Part shown: positions 8,687 through 16,702 of the stretch, piece by piece
Layout of the letters: each line of letters opens with the position of its first letter
Position numbering within the stretch: position 1 is the stretch's first letter
Assembly: GCF_004342225.1 (NCBI RefSeq)
Contig: NZ_SMAR01000004.1
Location: 62,001 to 126,000 of the forward strand
Direction of reading: 5' to 3'
Origin: Martelella mediterranea
Lineage (GTDB): Bacteria > Pseudomonadota > Alphaproteobacteria > Rhizobiales > Rhizobiaceae
DNA: 64,000 nucleotides
The notes under the pieces: model-generated
The model's database searches: none
Told to the model about the DNA's origin: nothing
Seen by the model: only the letters and a program-made list of their open reading frames with translations
Made by a program: the position numbers and the translations under genes

Positions 8687-9105
8687 TGGATGCAAACTTT
8701 GAACTGACGCGGCTTGTTATCACCACGCTGAAAACAGACCCGGTGGTCTCCGGCTTTGTCGCGGGCCGTGTCTTTGACCGTGTGCCTTCGGATCCGAAAC
8801 CGGGCTTTCCCTATGTTTCCATGGGGCCGAGTGACAGCTTGCCCGATGACGCTGACTGCATCGCGGGCGAAGAAATCAGCCTTCAGATCGACTGCTGGTC
8901 TGAGGGCACCGGTGAAGCCTACGGATCGGCTGAGGTGAAAAAGCTGGCCGGAGCGGTGAAGCACTGCCTGCACGATGCGGGCCTCGCTCTTGGCGAAAAT
9001 GCTCTGGTGTCGCTTCGCCACCGCGTCACACGGATTATCCGCGAGCCGAATGGTGTGACCAATCACGCTGCATTGTCGTTCACGGCCTTTGTCGAGATCG
9101 ACTGA
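8686..9105 (+). CDS. Tail completion / tail terminator protein (DUF3168)
   Basis: A 139-residue DUF3168 protein, recognised from the order L.....DP.V...VAGRVFDRVP and FPYVSMGPSD, then LQIDCWSEG and the terminal strand HAALSFTAFVEID. This family matches tail terminator proteins such as lambda gpU or SPP1 gp17. It caps the growing tail tube and forms the interface with the head. It lies between the gp10-like gene and the tail tube gene, where a terminator is expected. Confidence 0.88.
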   Translation: MDANFELTRLVITTLKTDPVVSGFVAGRVFDRVPSDPKPGFPYVSMGPSDSLPDDADCIAGEEISLQIDCWSEGTGEAYGSAEVKKLAGAVKHCLHDAGLALGENALVSLRHRVTRIIREPNGVTNHAALSFTAFVEID

Positions 9106-9178
9106 ACCACACGCAACAATCTGAAACCTATCCTCGCCAGCCGGTTTCTGCGGTGGCGAAACAATGGAGCTATGACCA

Positions 9179-9628
9179 ATGGCAGAAGCAAAAACCACGA
9201 CATTCGGCAAACTGCTGATCAAGCTGGGCGATGGCGCCGACCCTGAAGTGTTCGCGCAGCCCTGCGGCATGACCTCGAAATCGCTCAGTTTCTCAAAAAA
9301 TACCGGCGAAACGCTGGTGGTCGATTGTGACGATGAGGATCAGGTGACATGGCTGGAACGTAACGCAGAAAGCCTTTCGGCTTCTGTGTCCGGCGATGGC
9401 GTTCTGGCCGCAACCTCGATCCAGCCATGGTGGGAGGCCTTTGCCAGCACGCAGGCGATCAACTGCGAGCTTTCGATCCAGTACGCCACCGGCACCATGA
9501 AGTGGACCGGTCCGTTTCATCTGACGAGCTTTGAAATCAGCGGCGAAAAGAGCGGCGATCCGAAGGTGAAGTCTTCAATTCAGATGGACAGTGCCGGTGC
9601 CATCGAAAACGAATGGATTGCGGCCTGA
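9179..9628 (+). CDS. Phage tail tube protein
   Basis: A 149-residue major tail protein. It has an all-beta sequence pattern and the motif FGKLLIKLGDGADPEVFAQP CGM, then W-rich middle strands and a C-terminal segment FHLTSFEISGEKSGDPKVKS typical of siphophage tail tube subunits. Hexameric rings of this protein stack to form the tail around the tape measure. A GGAG sequence before ATG 9179 supports the start. The stop overlaps the chaperone start as TGATG. Confidence 0.88.
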   Translation: MAEAKTTTFGKLLIKLGDGADPEVFAQPCGMTSKSLSFSKNTGETLVVDCDDEDQVTWLERNAESLSASVSGDGVLAATSIQPWWEAFASTQAINCELSIQYATGTMKWTGPFHLTSFEISGEKSGDPKVKSSIQMDSAGAIENEWIAA

Positions 9629-9954
9629 TGCGTGATGCACGGATTGAACAACCCTTTGCAGACGGAACCTATGCGTTCCGTCTGGGCTATGGGCAGATCT
9701 CGGAACTTCAGGAAAAATGCGATTGCGGCCCGATGCGGCTGCTTTCGCGTTTGCAGTCCGGCGACTGGAATATCGAAGACGTGTTCGAGACCATTCGCCT
9801 TGGCCTGATCGGCGGCGGCATGGAGCCGAAAGAGGCGCTGAAGCTTGCAGGCCGCTATGTGAAAGAGCGCCCGCCACTTGAAAACCAGCCGCTGGCCTTG
9901 GCAATCGTATTTGCAGGGCTGGCCGGTGCCCCGGATGAACCCGTGGGGGAGTAA
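9628..9954 (+). CDS. Tail assembly chaperone, GTA gp10-like (lambda gpG position)
   Basis: A 108-residue protein between tail tube and tape measure, where lambda has G and GT. It matches the GTA gp10-like family: RDARIEQPFADGTYAFRLGYGQISELQEK, then IRLGLIGGGMEPKEALKLAGRYV. ATG 9628 is preferred since it overlaps the tail tube stop as TGATG, but ATG 9613 is in frame five codons earlier. The last codons are GTG GGG GAG TAA, and a -1 shift on the G run would join the product to the downstream chaperone frame. It would coat the tape measure during tail assembly. Confidence 0.82.
   Translation: MRDARIEQPFADGTYAFRLGYGQISELQEKCDCGPMRLLSRLQSGDWNIEDVFETIRLGLIGGGMEPKEALKLAGRYVKERPPLENQPLALAIVFAGLAGAPDEPVGE
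9943..9954 (+). other. Candidate -1 ribosomal frameshift site in the tail chaperone
   Basis: The run GTGGGGGAG (9943-9951) occurs one codon before the stop of the first chaperone. Slipping one base back at GGG leaves a frame open without stops through 9948-10199, which adds the second chaperone domain as in lambda G/GT. ATG 10008, the only obvious independent start, has no good ribosome-binding site. The heptamer is not a textbook X XXY YYZ, so this is a hypothesis. Confidence 0.4.
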
Positions 9955-9976
9955 CAAGCGCCAGCACTGAAACCCG

Positions 9977-10189
9977 CCTTGATGATCTGCCGAACGGCAA
10001 GATCCGCATGGCGAATATTTACGGTGCTGGCGCGGCCATGGGGTTCACCCCGCAAGAGGTCAGCGCAATGAGCGTCTGGCAGTTCTCAGCCGCGCTTGAT
10101 GGCTACATCCGGGCCAATTCATCGGAAGAAAACGATCAGACAAAACTCAACGATGCGCAGGCCGATGAAATGTGGGCTTGGATGCAGGA
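9977..10189 (+). repeat. Direct repeat copy 1 (intact tail-chaperone copy)
   Basis: About 213 bases that recur almost exactly at 10912-11123. Identity is complete over the last ~120 bases (from ATGAGCGTCTGG to GATGCAGGA), and the few differences are clustered in the first ~95. This copy holds the readable chaperone gene. The two copies flank a single gene in the opposite orientation. Confidence 0.92.
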
Positions 10190-10199
10190 TCAGATTTAG
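10008..10199 (+). CDS. Second phage tail assembly chaperone domain (lambda T position)
   Basis: A 63-residue frame, MANIYGAGAAMGFTPQEVSAM then SVWQFSAALDGYIRANS, fitting the small tail assembly chaperone proteins found just before the tape measure in rhizobial and GTA-like phages. The frame is open upstream to at least 9942, so it may be expressed mainly by -1 frameshifting from the preceding gene. The final residues (QDQI) differ from copy 2 (QEQE), because the insertion of the reverse-strand gene replaced its last bases. Confidence 0.7.
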   Translation: MANIYGAGAAMGFTPQEVSAMSVWQFSAALDGYIRANSSEENDQTKLNDAQADEMWAWMQDQI

Positions 10200-10838
10200 T
10201 CAGGAGATTTCAGGCATGTTGGGCGGTGGGTTATCACTCTTCGCTTCTTTCCATTTGATGAGGTCGATTGTGTGATTTTCGAGTTCTTTCAAATCGCTCG
10301 CGATATCGAGAGCTTCGTCAGCTTCATCGTCCAGATATTCAGACTTTAGAACAACCGTCGCATCAATGAGCCGCGACCTATATCTGCCTATCTTTTTGCG
10401 AAGCGGACGTAAGTCTTTAAGCAGGAACTTATTCTGTGAATGCATCTCTGCGACTTCGGAATTTGTAGCCTCGAAAAAGGATTGAGCGTTTTTGGCGGCT
10501 TCAAAGGCCATTTGATCGTGTTTTTCACGTGATTTTTCACGCTTGGTGCGTTCGCTCGTGTTTCTGTCGTTCGCAAAATCGACAGAAGCTCGCATAGCTT
10601 CTTGCTGAGTTTCAAATGGATCTGAAAAGTACGCTTCTGAATCCGGTCTGTTCATGGCGCAAGAAAACTTCCATCCTCCGTCACTTTCAAAAACCGTCAG
10701 GCGATTATCATTCTCGATTTTTGTTTGATTTCCTTTTGACGAAGGGTGCCACTCAGCCTCTTTCGCAGCGTTCGCGAAAGCTCCCCAAATTAAGATCACG
10801 ACGATGATTGCCAGAATTACGAACAGGATTGTCCACAC
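10200..10838 (-). CDS. Moron: membrane-anchored helical protein of unknown function
   Basis: A 212-residue protein on the strand opposite to all neighbouring morphogenesis genes. It starts at GTG 10838 with a clear AAGGAG upstream. Residues 2-23 are one hydrophobic helix (ILFVILAIIVVILIWGAF) without a signal cleavage site. Residues 25-90 contain FESDGGWKFSCAMNRPDSEA, and 95-205 are charged and helix-rich, possibly coiled. Base composition is visibly more AT-rich than the flanks. It lies exactly between two copies of the chaperone gene. I do not recognise the family. An independently expressed lysogen gene, for example a superinfection-exclusion factor, is a reasonable guess but not shown. Confidence 0.75.
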   Translation of the reverse strand: MWTILFVILAIIVVILIWGAFANAAKEAEWHPSSKGNQTKIENDNRLTVFESDGGWKFSCAMNRPDSEAYFSDPFETQQEAMRASVDFANDRNTSERTKREKSREKHDQMAFEAAKNAQSFFEATNSEVAEMHSQNKFLLKDLRPLRKKIGRYRSRLIDATVVLKSEYLDDEADEALDIASDLKELENHTIDLIKWKEAKSDNPPPNMPEIS

Positions 10839-10911
10839 GTAGTCTTTCTCCTTTTATCCCGCGCCAAAATTGCGTGGGCTTATGAAGGCGAGTCAAGTCA
10901 TCATTCAAACA

Positions 10912-11123
10912 CCTTGGTGATCTGGCGAACGGCAATATCCGCATGGCGAATATTTAGGGTGCTGGCGCGGCCATGGCTTCACCCCGCAAGAGGTCAGCGC
11001 AATGAGCGTCTGGCAGTTCTCAGCCGCGCTTGATGGCTACATCCGGGCCAATTCATCGGAAGAAAACGATCAGACAAAACTCAACGATGCGCAGGCCGAT
11101 GAAATGTGGGCTTGGATGCAGGA
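10912..11123 (+). repeat. Direct repeat copy 2 (degraded tail-chaperone copy)
   Basis: Second copy of the 9977-10189 repeat. Differences include TAC to TAG four codons after the start and loss of one base in the GGGG run, both near the 5' end. The 3' part is identical and keeps the original junction with the tape measure gene. Confidence 0.92.
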
Positions 11124-11133
11124 GCAGGAATAA
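10943..11133 (+). pseudogene. Inactivated copy of the tail-chaperone gene
   Basis: Reads MANI then a TAG at 10955, followed by a one-base deletion around 10975. After the deletion the frame is open from ATG 11002 to TAA 11131-11133 (43 residues identical to the C-terminal part of copy 1 up to the last few). Its TAA overlaps the tape measure ATG as TAATG, so translation of this remnant may still be needed to deliver ribosomes to the tape measure start. Confidence 0.82.
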
Positions 11134-14100
11134 TGGCCAAAACCGACCTTGAGCAGCTCGTCGTTCAGCTTTCGGCTGACGTGAACAAGTTTGAAAAGCG
11201 ACTGGCGAAAGCCAATGGGGTGGCAAACAAGCATTTGAATGCGATCCAGAAGAAAGCCGTTGCCATGGACCGCCGTCTTGAAGGTTTCGGGGCGAATGCG
11301 TTCAAGGGGCTGCTTTATTCCACAACTGCGCTCGCCTCCACGTTATCGGTTCGGGAAGTGGGCCGCTATGCCGATGCCTGGACACAAGCGAAGAACGCGC
11401 TGGCGGTGGCTGGTGTTGTCGGTCAGGAACAGGTGCGCACGCTTGATGCCTTGTATCAAAGCGCTCAGGATAATGCCGCGCCGATCACCGCGCTGGCCGA
11501 TCTGTTCGGCAAAGCGTCTCAGGCCAATGACAACCTGCAGCAATCGCAGGAACGCCTTCTGAAATTCACAAGCGGCATTGCAACGGCGTTGAAAGTAGAA
11601 GGTAAGTCGGCGGCAGAAGCGTCGGGCGCACTGCAACAGCTTGGTCAGTTGCTCGGCTCAGCGCGGGTTCAGGCGGAAGAATTCAATTCAATTAATGATG
11701 GCGCGCGGCCCATTTTGATCGCCGTTGCCAACGGGCTTGATGAAGCTGGCGGTTCGGTCTCCAAACTGAAACAGCTGGTCAATGACGGTAAGGTTTCGGG
11801 CCGGGAATTTTTCGACGCCTTCATGAAAGGCTTTCCGGCCATCGAAAAGATGGCGGCGAATTCCACGCAGACGATTGCGCAGGGCGTGACCAAGGTCAAC
11901 AATGCCCTGACCAAATACATCGGCGAGACGGATAGCAGTCTGGGGGCGTCTCAGCGGCTTGTCGCTGGTCTGAATGCTCTTGCCGACAATTTTGACCAGA
12001 CGGCGGACACGGTTCTCGCACTTGCCGGTGTGATTGCCGGTGCACTGGTCGGGCGTTCGATTGCGGGTATGCTGGTCAAGCTTGGAATGGCAGGCACGGC
12101 GCTGACGAAGTTTGCGGCGGCCATGCGGTCGGCCATGGCGGCGGGTAGCCTTTCAACGGCGCTGGGCGGCATGAGTGCTGCGGCTGGTCCGCTCGGCCTG
12201 TTGATCGGCGGAACGCTGGTCGGTGCGCTGGCGCTTTATTCGCGTCATACGCAAGCGGCGAAAGCACAGACGGAAGCCGTCAATGCCGAACTTGAACGGC
12301 TTGGTCTTGTTGCCGAGGAAGCTGCGCCGAAACTTGACGACGTGACAGAAGCGGCTGAACAGCTCACCGATGGCGACATCTATCGCAAGGTTAAAATGCT
12401 GGCCGATGAATATGACCGGCTGAGCAATATGGGCGAGGGCTTTCTCGGTTGGCTTCGCGATGATGATGCGCTTGGTGGGATCATTGATCAGGCCAAAAGC
12501 CTCACAGGGCTTTTTTCAGATGTTCCTGAACGCGATTTTGACAGCATCTTCCAGATTCAGGACATGGCCCGTGACCTTGAACGCGGTCGTGTCGGGTTTC
12601 AGGACGTCATCAACCAGATGCGGGAAATCCGGGCCACCGAGATTTCCCAGCCTGTTGCCGATCTGGCCTATCAGCTGGAAAAGACGGCTCAGAAGCTTCA
12701 AAGCCTTGATGGGGCAAAAGCAGCCGATCAGGTCAATGAGCTTGAGCGTGAAATCCAGAGTGCGCGTGACGAACTGCTTGATTTCAGCCAGATCATGCCG
12801 ATCTCGCTCGACCAGCGTGAGGCCATTGCCGATATCATCGACCAGTTCGACGGCACGAAAGAGGGGGCCGGAGAAGCCCGCCGTGCGCTTGAGGCCATGG
12901 CGGACGCCAACCCCGATGTCGCGGGCTATATCGAAAAGCTCGCACCTATGTTCTCGGTGCTTCAAAAGCTGATCGATAAATCGCGCGAAGCCATGACCAT
13001 GCTGGCCGGAGCAACGGTTAATGGCTCGGGTGGCCTTAGTGACAGCCAGAAATCAGCCTATACCCAATACAGCGATAGCCGGGCTGAAGGTGAAAAAATG
13101 CTTCAGCTTGGCAAAGACTATGCTGACGAAATCGAATGGCAGAATAGCCTGACGAAAGATCAACTGGCACTTGAGCGGGAAAAGGCGAACATCAAGCGGG
13201 ATCTCGAAAACAAAGGCGGCTTCCTGCCGGACAATGAGATCGAAAGCCTTGCTCAAAGCAGGCTGGATGCCAGTGCGCGCCGAAACAGCAGCGGATCTGG
13301 CGGCGGTGGCGGTGGTGAAAATGGCTTTGACAGCGCCGTCCAGTCTATCCGTGAACGCACAGCGGCTCTGATGGCTGAGAAGGAAGCGCAAAACGCACTG
13401 AACCCATTGGTGGAAGATTATGGCTTTGCGCTGGAAAAGGCGCGGGCGACCCATGATCTCCTGAGTGCTGCGGAAGCTGCGGGATTAAGCGTTAATGCTG
13501 ATCTGAGGGCTTCAATTGACGAACTGGCTCAAGGCTATGCGGAAGCCGCTGCTGAGGCAGAAAAGGCTGCGCGCAAGAATGATGATCTTCGCCAGTCTGT
13601 GGATGACTTCAAGTCAACCGCGAAAGACGTAACCGGTGGGTTTGTCTCTGACCTGATGAGTGGCGTCAGTGCAGCGGATGCCTTGGTGAATGCATTGGGC
13701 CGCATTGGCGACAAGTTGCTCGAACTGGCACTGAATGACCTGTTCAGCACGGGCGGGCCGGGACTTGGCAGTTTCTTCAGTGCGATATTTGGCGGAATTG
13801 GCAAAGCCGATGGCGGTGCTGTTCATGCCGCGACTGGCGGGCGCATCGATGCGACGGGCGGCGGCAGTCTTTCCGGTCCCGGTGGGCCGCGCGGGGACAA
13901 AATCCCGGCGTGGCTTTCCGATGGCGAGTACGTGATCAACGCCAAAGCTGCCGGGAAATATGCACCGCTGCTTGAGGCGATCAATAATGGCGAAGGTCTC
14001 AAACTCGCTGACGGCGGTATCGCGCGTCATCCGGCTTTGCCACGCCTGCCGATGAAGGCGTTGCGGGCGGTTCAGTCACGTGGTGCCGTTTCGAGTTCGG

Positions 14101-14261
14101 TGAACATTGGCGATATTAACGTGAATGTTCCCGAGGGCACGGATCCGAAAGATGCAGCGGCGATGGGTCGCGAATTCAGGAAACAGATCGATGCCGCTAT
14201 TGATGCGCGGCTTCAGGATAATCGACGTGCGCGTGGCATGCTGGCCGGAGGGCCTTTCTGA
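11133..14261 (+). CDS. Phage tape measure protein
   Basis: A 1042-residue tape measure, the longest morphogenesis protein besides the tail tip J homologue. The N-terminal tape-measure domain lies at about residues 50-260 (SVREVGRYADAWTQAKNAL, later GSARVQAEEFNSINDGARPI). A hydrophobic stretch runs at about 285-370, long helices fill the middle, and a Gly-rich linker is near residue 725. By the usual rule of about 0.15 nm per residue the tail would be roughly 150 nm. ATG 11133 is chosen because it overlaps the chaperone stop (TAATG) and follows AGGAGCAGGA. A GTG 27 bases earlier is in frame but less likely. Confidence 0.93.
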   Translation: MAKTDLEQLVVQLSADVNKFEKRLAKANGVANKHLNAIQKKAVAMDRRLEGFGANAFKGLLYSTTALASTLSVREVGRYADAWTQAKNALAVAGVVGQEQVRTLDALYQSAQDNAAPITALADLFGKASQANDNLQQSQERLLKFTSGIATALKVEGKSAAEASGALQQLGQLLGSARVQAEEFNSINDGARPILIAVANGLDEAGGSVSKLKQLVNDGKVSGREFFDAFMKGFPAIEKMAANSTQTIAQGVTKVNNALTKYIGETDSSLGASQRLVAGLNALADNFDQTADTVLALAGVIAGALVGRSIAGMLVKLGMAGTALTKFAAAMRSAMAAGSLSTALGGMSAAAGPLGLLIGGTLVGALALYSRHTQAAKAQTEAVNAELERLGLVAEEAAPKLDDVTEAAEQLTDGDIYRKVKMLADEYDRLSNMGEGFLGWLRDDDALGGIIDQAKSLTGLFSDVPERDFDSIFQIQDMARDLERGRVGFQDVINQMREIRATEISQPVADLAYQLEKTAQKLQSLDGAKAADQVNELEREIQSARDELLDFSQIMPISLDQREAIADIIDQFDGTKEGAGEARRALEAMADANPDVAGYIEKLAPMFSVLQKLIDKSREAMTMLAGATVNGSGGLSDSQKSAYTQYSDSRAEGEKMLQLGKDYADEIEWQNSLTKDQLALEREKANIKRDLENKGGFLPDNEIESLAQSRLDASARRNSSGSGGGGGGENGFDSAVQSIRERTAALMAEKEAQNALNPLVEDYGFALEKARATHDLLSAAEAAGLSVNADLRASIDELAQGYAEAAAEAEKAARKNDDLRQSVDDFKSTAKDVTGGFVSDLMSGVSAADALVNALGRIGDKLLELALNDLFSTGGPGLGSFFSAIFGGIGKADGGAVHAATGGRIDATGGGSLSGPGGPRGDKIPAWLSDGEYVINAKAAGKYAPLLEAINNGEGLKLADGGIARHPALPRLPMKALRAVQSRGAVSSSVNIGDINVNVPEGTDPKDAAAMGREFRKQIDAAIDARLQDNRRARGMLAGGPF

Positions 14262-14608
14262 TGGCTGAGAAGTTTGAACCGCCGAAATGTCCATCGGTCG
14301 AAAGCACGCGGGAGAACGAATTCCGCGTGCTCGAAAGTGAGTTTGGGGACGGTTACAGTCAAAGGGCTGGATCCGGCCTCAACGCGGAAAATGTCACGTT
14401 CAGTGCGGTGTGGTCTGTGCTTTCTATTGCTGAGGCCGATCAGATCGAGGCCTTCTTTCGACAGCATCGCGGTTATCGGGCTTTTGAATGGAAAGCGCCC
14501 CGCGATGCAATGCCTCAGCTTTACCGCTGCAAAAAGTGGAAACGCGGCTTTCGGGGAAGCGGTAACGACACGATCACAGCAACGATTGAACGGGTTTATG
14601 ACCTATGA
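14261..14608 (+). CDS. Phage minor tail protein M-like
   Basis: A 115-residue protein right after the tape measure, in the position of lambda M. It contains FRVLESEFGDGYSQRAGSGL and ends with GNDTITATIERVYDL, and the WKAPRDAMPQLYRCKKW segment fits the lambda M / phage minor tail family. The protein joins the distal tail tube to the tail tip. It starts on the last base of the tape measure stop codon and overlaps the L homologue by four bases. Confidence 0.85.
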   Translation: MAEKFEPPKCPSVESTRENEFRVLESEFGDGYSQRAGSGLNAENVTFSAVWSVLSIAEADQIEAFFRQHRGYRAFEWKAPRDAMPQLYRCKKWKRGFRGSGNDTITATIERVYDL

Positions 14609-15315
14609 CCCTGATATCCGAAAACGCACAATCACTGGCTGCCGATGATATCGTTCATCTTTATGAACTGGATGCCTCAGTGATCGGCGGCGGGATCTAT
14701 CGGTTTACATCATCGGCGTTTGAAGATGCGCCGGTGTCGTTCGGTGGCAATGTTTTTGAACCGACACCGATTGAAACCGATGGCTGGGAAATGTCATCGC
14801 AGGGCACCATGCCACGACCAAAGCTGAAGGTCGCAAATGTGTCGGGGGTGTTGTCAGCCGTCGTCAATGAATTCGGCGATCTGGTCGGGGCGACGTTTCG
14901 GCGGATCCGGACGTTTCGCCGGTTTCTCGATGGTATGGACGATGCCGATCAGGACGCACACTTTCCCGTCGATGTTTACCGGATTGAGCAAAAGACCAAT
15001 CAGAACCGTGTCTATATCGAGTGGACACTGGCAGCGGCCATGGATCAGCAGGGGCGAAAGCTGCCCGGTCGGCAGGTGATACAAAGCGCCTGCACGCATA
15101 CCTATCGCCGCTATGATCCGGAAACCGGTTCGTTCGACTATTCAAAGGCGACATGTCCCTATGCCGGATCGGCCTGTTTCGATGCGAAAGGCAATGCGGT
15201 TGCCGCGTCAGAAGATCGCTGCAGCAAGCTTTTGCAGTCCGGCTGTGTGAAGCGTTTCGGCCATGGCGATCTGCCGACGCGGGCGTTTCCCGGTGTCGGG
15301 CGGGCGAACACTTAA
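14605..15315 (+). CDS. Phage minor tail protein L-like (Fe-S type)
   Basis: A 236-residue homologue of lambda gpL. The first 155 residues form the tail-hub domain. The C-terminal part holds spaced cysteines (SACTHTYRRYD, ATCPYAGSACF, EDRCSKLLQSGCVKRFG), the arrangement that in lambda gpL ligates an iron-sulfur cluster. It sits at the tail tip between M and K homologues. The AUGA overlap with the M homologue indicates coupled translation. Confidence 0.88.
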   Translation: MTLISENAQSLAADDIVHLYELDASVIGGGIYRFTSSAFEDAPVSFGGNVFEPTPIETDGWEMSSQGTMPRPKLKVANVSGVLSAVVNEFGDLVGATFRRIRTFRRFLDGMDDADQDAHFPVDVYRIEQKTNQNRVYIEWTLAAAMDQQGRKLPGRQVIQSACTHTYRRYDPETGSFDYSKATCPYAGSACFDAKGNAVAASEDRCSKLLQSGCVKRFGHGDLPTRAFPGVGRANT

Positions 15316-15329
15316 GAAAGCTGACAATC

Positions 15330-16025
15330 ATGTTTGATGATGATGTTGCGCGGCAAGCCCGTGCGCATGCGCTCGACGTCTGGCCGCAGGAAGCCTGCGG
15401 GGTGGTCTCCGGTGGTCGTTATATCCGTGTGCCAAACATTGCTGAGGATCCGGAGAACGCCTTTGAAATGCCCGCCGATGCCTGGCTGAATTATACGCCG
15501 CAAGCTGTCATTCACAGCCACAACGCAAAAATCCATCCGCACTGGCCGTCGAAGGGCGATATGGAAACCCAGATCGCGACCGGGCTGCCATTCGGGATTA
15601 TCAGCTGTGATGGTGAAGTGACCACGCCGGTTTTATGGTGGGGCGATCACTGCCTCGATACACCGCTTCTGGGCCGGTCTTTCGTGCCGGGTGTCTTTGA
15701 TTGCTACGGGCTTGTGCGCAGCTGGTACTGGCAGGAACGCGGTGTCCGGCTGCCGGATTTTGCCCGCTCAAAAAACTGGTGGGAAGAGGGCGACCATCTG
15801 CTGACCGATCATTTCGAAGAGGCGGGCTTTACGGCAATTGACGCCAATGAAGCCCGCCCCGGCGATGTATTCTTTATGCAGCTGGTCTCTAAGGTGCCGT
15901 GCCATTCCGGCATTCTTCTGGATGACAGTCTTTGCCTGCATCACCTCGACGGGCGGCTGTCACGGCGTGAGCCGGTCGGGCCGTGGCTGAAACGGATCAC
16001 GCATTGGGTGCGGTATGACGCTTAG
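15330..16025 (+). CDS. Tail tip peptidase, lambda K-like (JAMM plus NlpC/P60)
   Basis: A 231-residue two-domain protein. The N-terminal MPN/JAMM domain has EACGVVSGG followed by the metal motif HSHNAKIHPHWPSKGD (H-x-H, S and D). The C-terminal NlpC/P60 domain has its cysteine in FDCYGLVRSWYW and the histidine in KVPCHSGILL. In lambda-like phages K processes tail proteins and cuts cell-wall peptide for DNA entry. ATG 15330 is used because the longer upstream frame overlaps the L gene. Its stop overlaps the stop of the convergent hicB gene by four bases. Confidence 0.9.
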   Translation: MFDDDVARQARAHALDVWPQEACGVVSGGRYIRVPNIAEDPENAFEMPADAWLNYTPQAVIHSHNAKIHPHWPSKGDMETQIATGLPFGIISCDGEVTTPVLWWGDHCLDTPLLGRSFVPGVFDCYGLVRSWYWQERGVRLPDFARSKNWWEEGDHLLTDHFEEAGFTAIDANEARPGDVFFMQLVSKVPCHSGILLDDSLCLHHLDGRLSRREPVGPWLKRITHWVRYDA

Positions 16026-16414
16026 CCCGCGATTTCCCGGCGCGCCAGATCTGCCAGAAATGCCGAGCGTGTCAGGCCGTGGGATTTTGCGTACTGATCG
16101 ACCGCGCTCAATAAGCCTGCATCCATGGTAATATTGGCTTTGGTGGTTCTGCCACTGAGCTGAATAAATGGAACTGCCAGAAGAAACGCGCCTTCGGCCA
16201 GATCACGTGTAACGTCATCATCTGCACGAACAGCATCCAGTGACCGGGCTTCCGGCAATGCCTCACCTTCGAGATGAAGGGCAAGGGCTTCGCTCGCATT
16301 AGTCAAAAGATCGTTCATGTCGTCAGCTGCCGAAAAGCAACCGGGGACATCGGGGAAGTGTACGCCAAAAGCGCTGTCACCTTCCTGATGAACAACTGCA
16401 ATGTAGTAACGCAT
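16022..16414 (-). CDS. hicB: HicB antitoxin
   Basis: A 130-residue antitoxin. The N-terminal HicB fold reads MRYYIAVVHQEGDSAFGVHFPDVPGCFSAADD, the hallmark FPDxPGCF. The C-terminal ribbon-helix-helix domain (TTKANITMDAGLLSAVDQYA then SHGLTRSAFLADLARREI) binds DNA. HicB neutralises the HicA mRNase and represses the operon. The gene follows hicA by 15 bases and points against the phage operon, inserted between the K and I homologues. Confidence 0.93.
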   Translation of the reverse strand: MRYYIAVVHQEGDSAFGVHFPDVPGCFSAADDMNDLLTNASEALALHLEGEALPEARSLDAVRADDDVTRDLAEGAFLLAVPFIQLSGRTTKANITMDAGLLSAVDQYAKSHGLTRSAFLADLARREIAG

Positions 16415-16429
16415 GGCGCTTTCCTTTCC

Positions 16430-16612
16430 TTACAGCCAACCGGCCTGTTTATAGATGTTGCGCACAGTGCCGATTGGCAAGTCCTTCTTGGGGTGGGGCA
16501 CAGTAACGGTCTTATCACCCTTTTTAAACTTGTGGTGTGAGCCTGTGACTTTCACCAGTTCGAAGCCATCGTTTTCTAAGTTTTTAATGATCTTGCGACT
16601 GTTGGTGTCCAT
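16430..16612 (-). CDS. hicA: HicA toxin (mRNA interferase)
   Basis: A 60-residue toxin with the double-stranded RNA-binding-like HicA fold. The conserved G24-S25-H26-H27 carries the catalytic histidine, and the C-terminus VPHPKKDLPIGTVRNIYKQAGW is characteristic. Free HicA cleaves mRNA and stops growth. ATG 16612 is chosen over a longer frame because AAGGGG precedes it and the family starts here. All conserved positions appear intact, so it is probably active. Confidence 0.93.
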   Translation of the reverse strand: MDTNSRKIIKNLENDGFELVKVTGSHHKFKKGDKTVTVPHPKKDLPIGTVRNIYKQAGWL

Positions 16613-16630
16613 CAACTGATCCCCTTTGAT

Positions 16631-16666
16631 GCGTATATATATACGCCTTAATGGCGGATATCGCAA
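16631..16666 (-). promoter_or_regulatory. hicAB promoter with overlapping palindromic operator
   Basis: On the minus strand TTGCGA (16666-16661), a 17-base spacer and TATATA (16643-16638) form a good promoter. The -10 lies inside a perfect 16-base palindrome GCGTATATATATACGC (16631-16646). HicB has a ribbon-helix-helix domain, so binding here would block the promoter, giving autorepression as known for hicAB operons. Confidence 0.75.
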
Positions 16667-16673
16667 GGCAATA

Positions 16674-16691
16674 TGCGTATTAAAATACGTA
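16674..16691. promoter_or_regulatory. Second HicB-type inverted repeat
   Basis: TGCGTATT-AA-AATACGTA, arms of eight with one mismatch, sharing the GCGTAT/ATACGC half-site with the operator at 16631. It lies upstream of the -35 of hicAB and just before the I homologue start (16703), so bound repressor could also affect the phage gene. Confidence 0.55.
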
Positions 16692-16702
16692 TTGAGGCGT
16701 TC

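Noticed and set aside
11106-11133. Earlier GTG start for the tape measure protein
   Set aside because: It lies inside the chaperone remnant; ATG 11133 has the better ribosome-binding site and the coupled TAATG junction.
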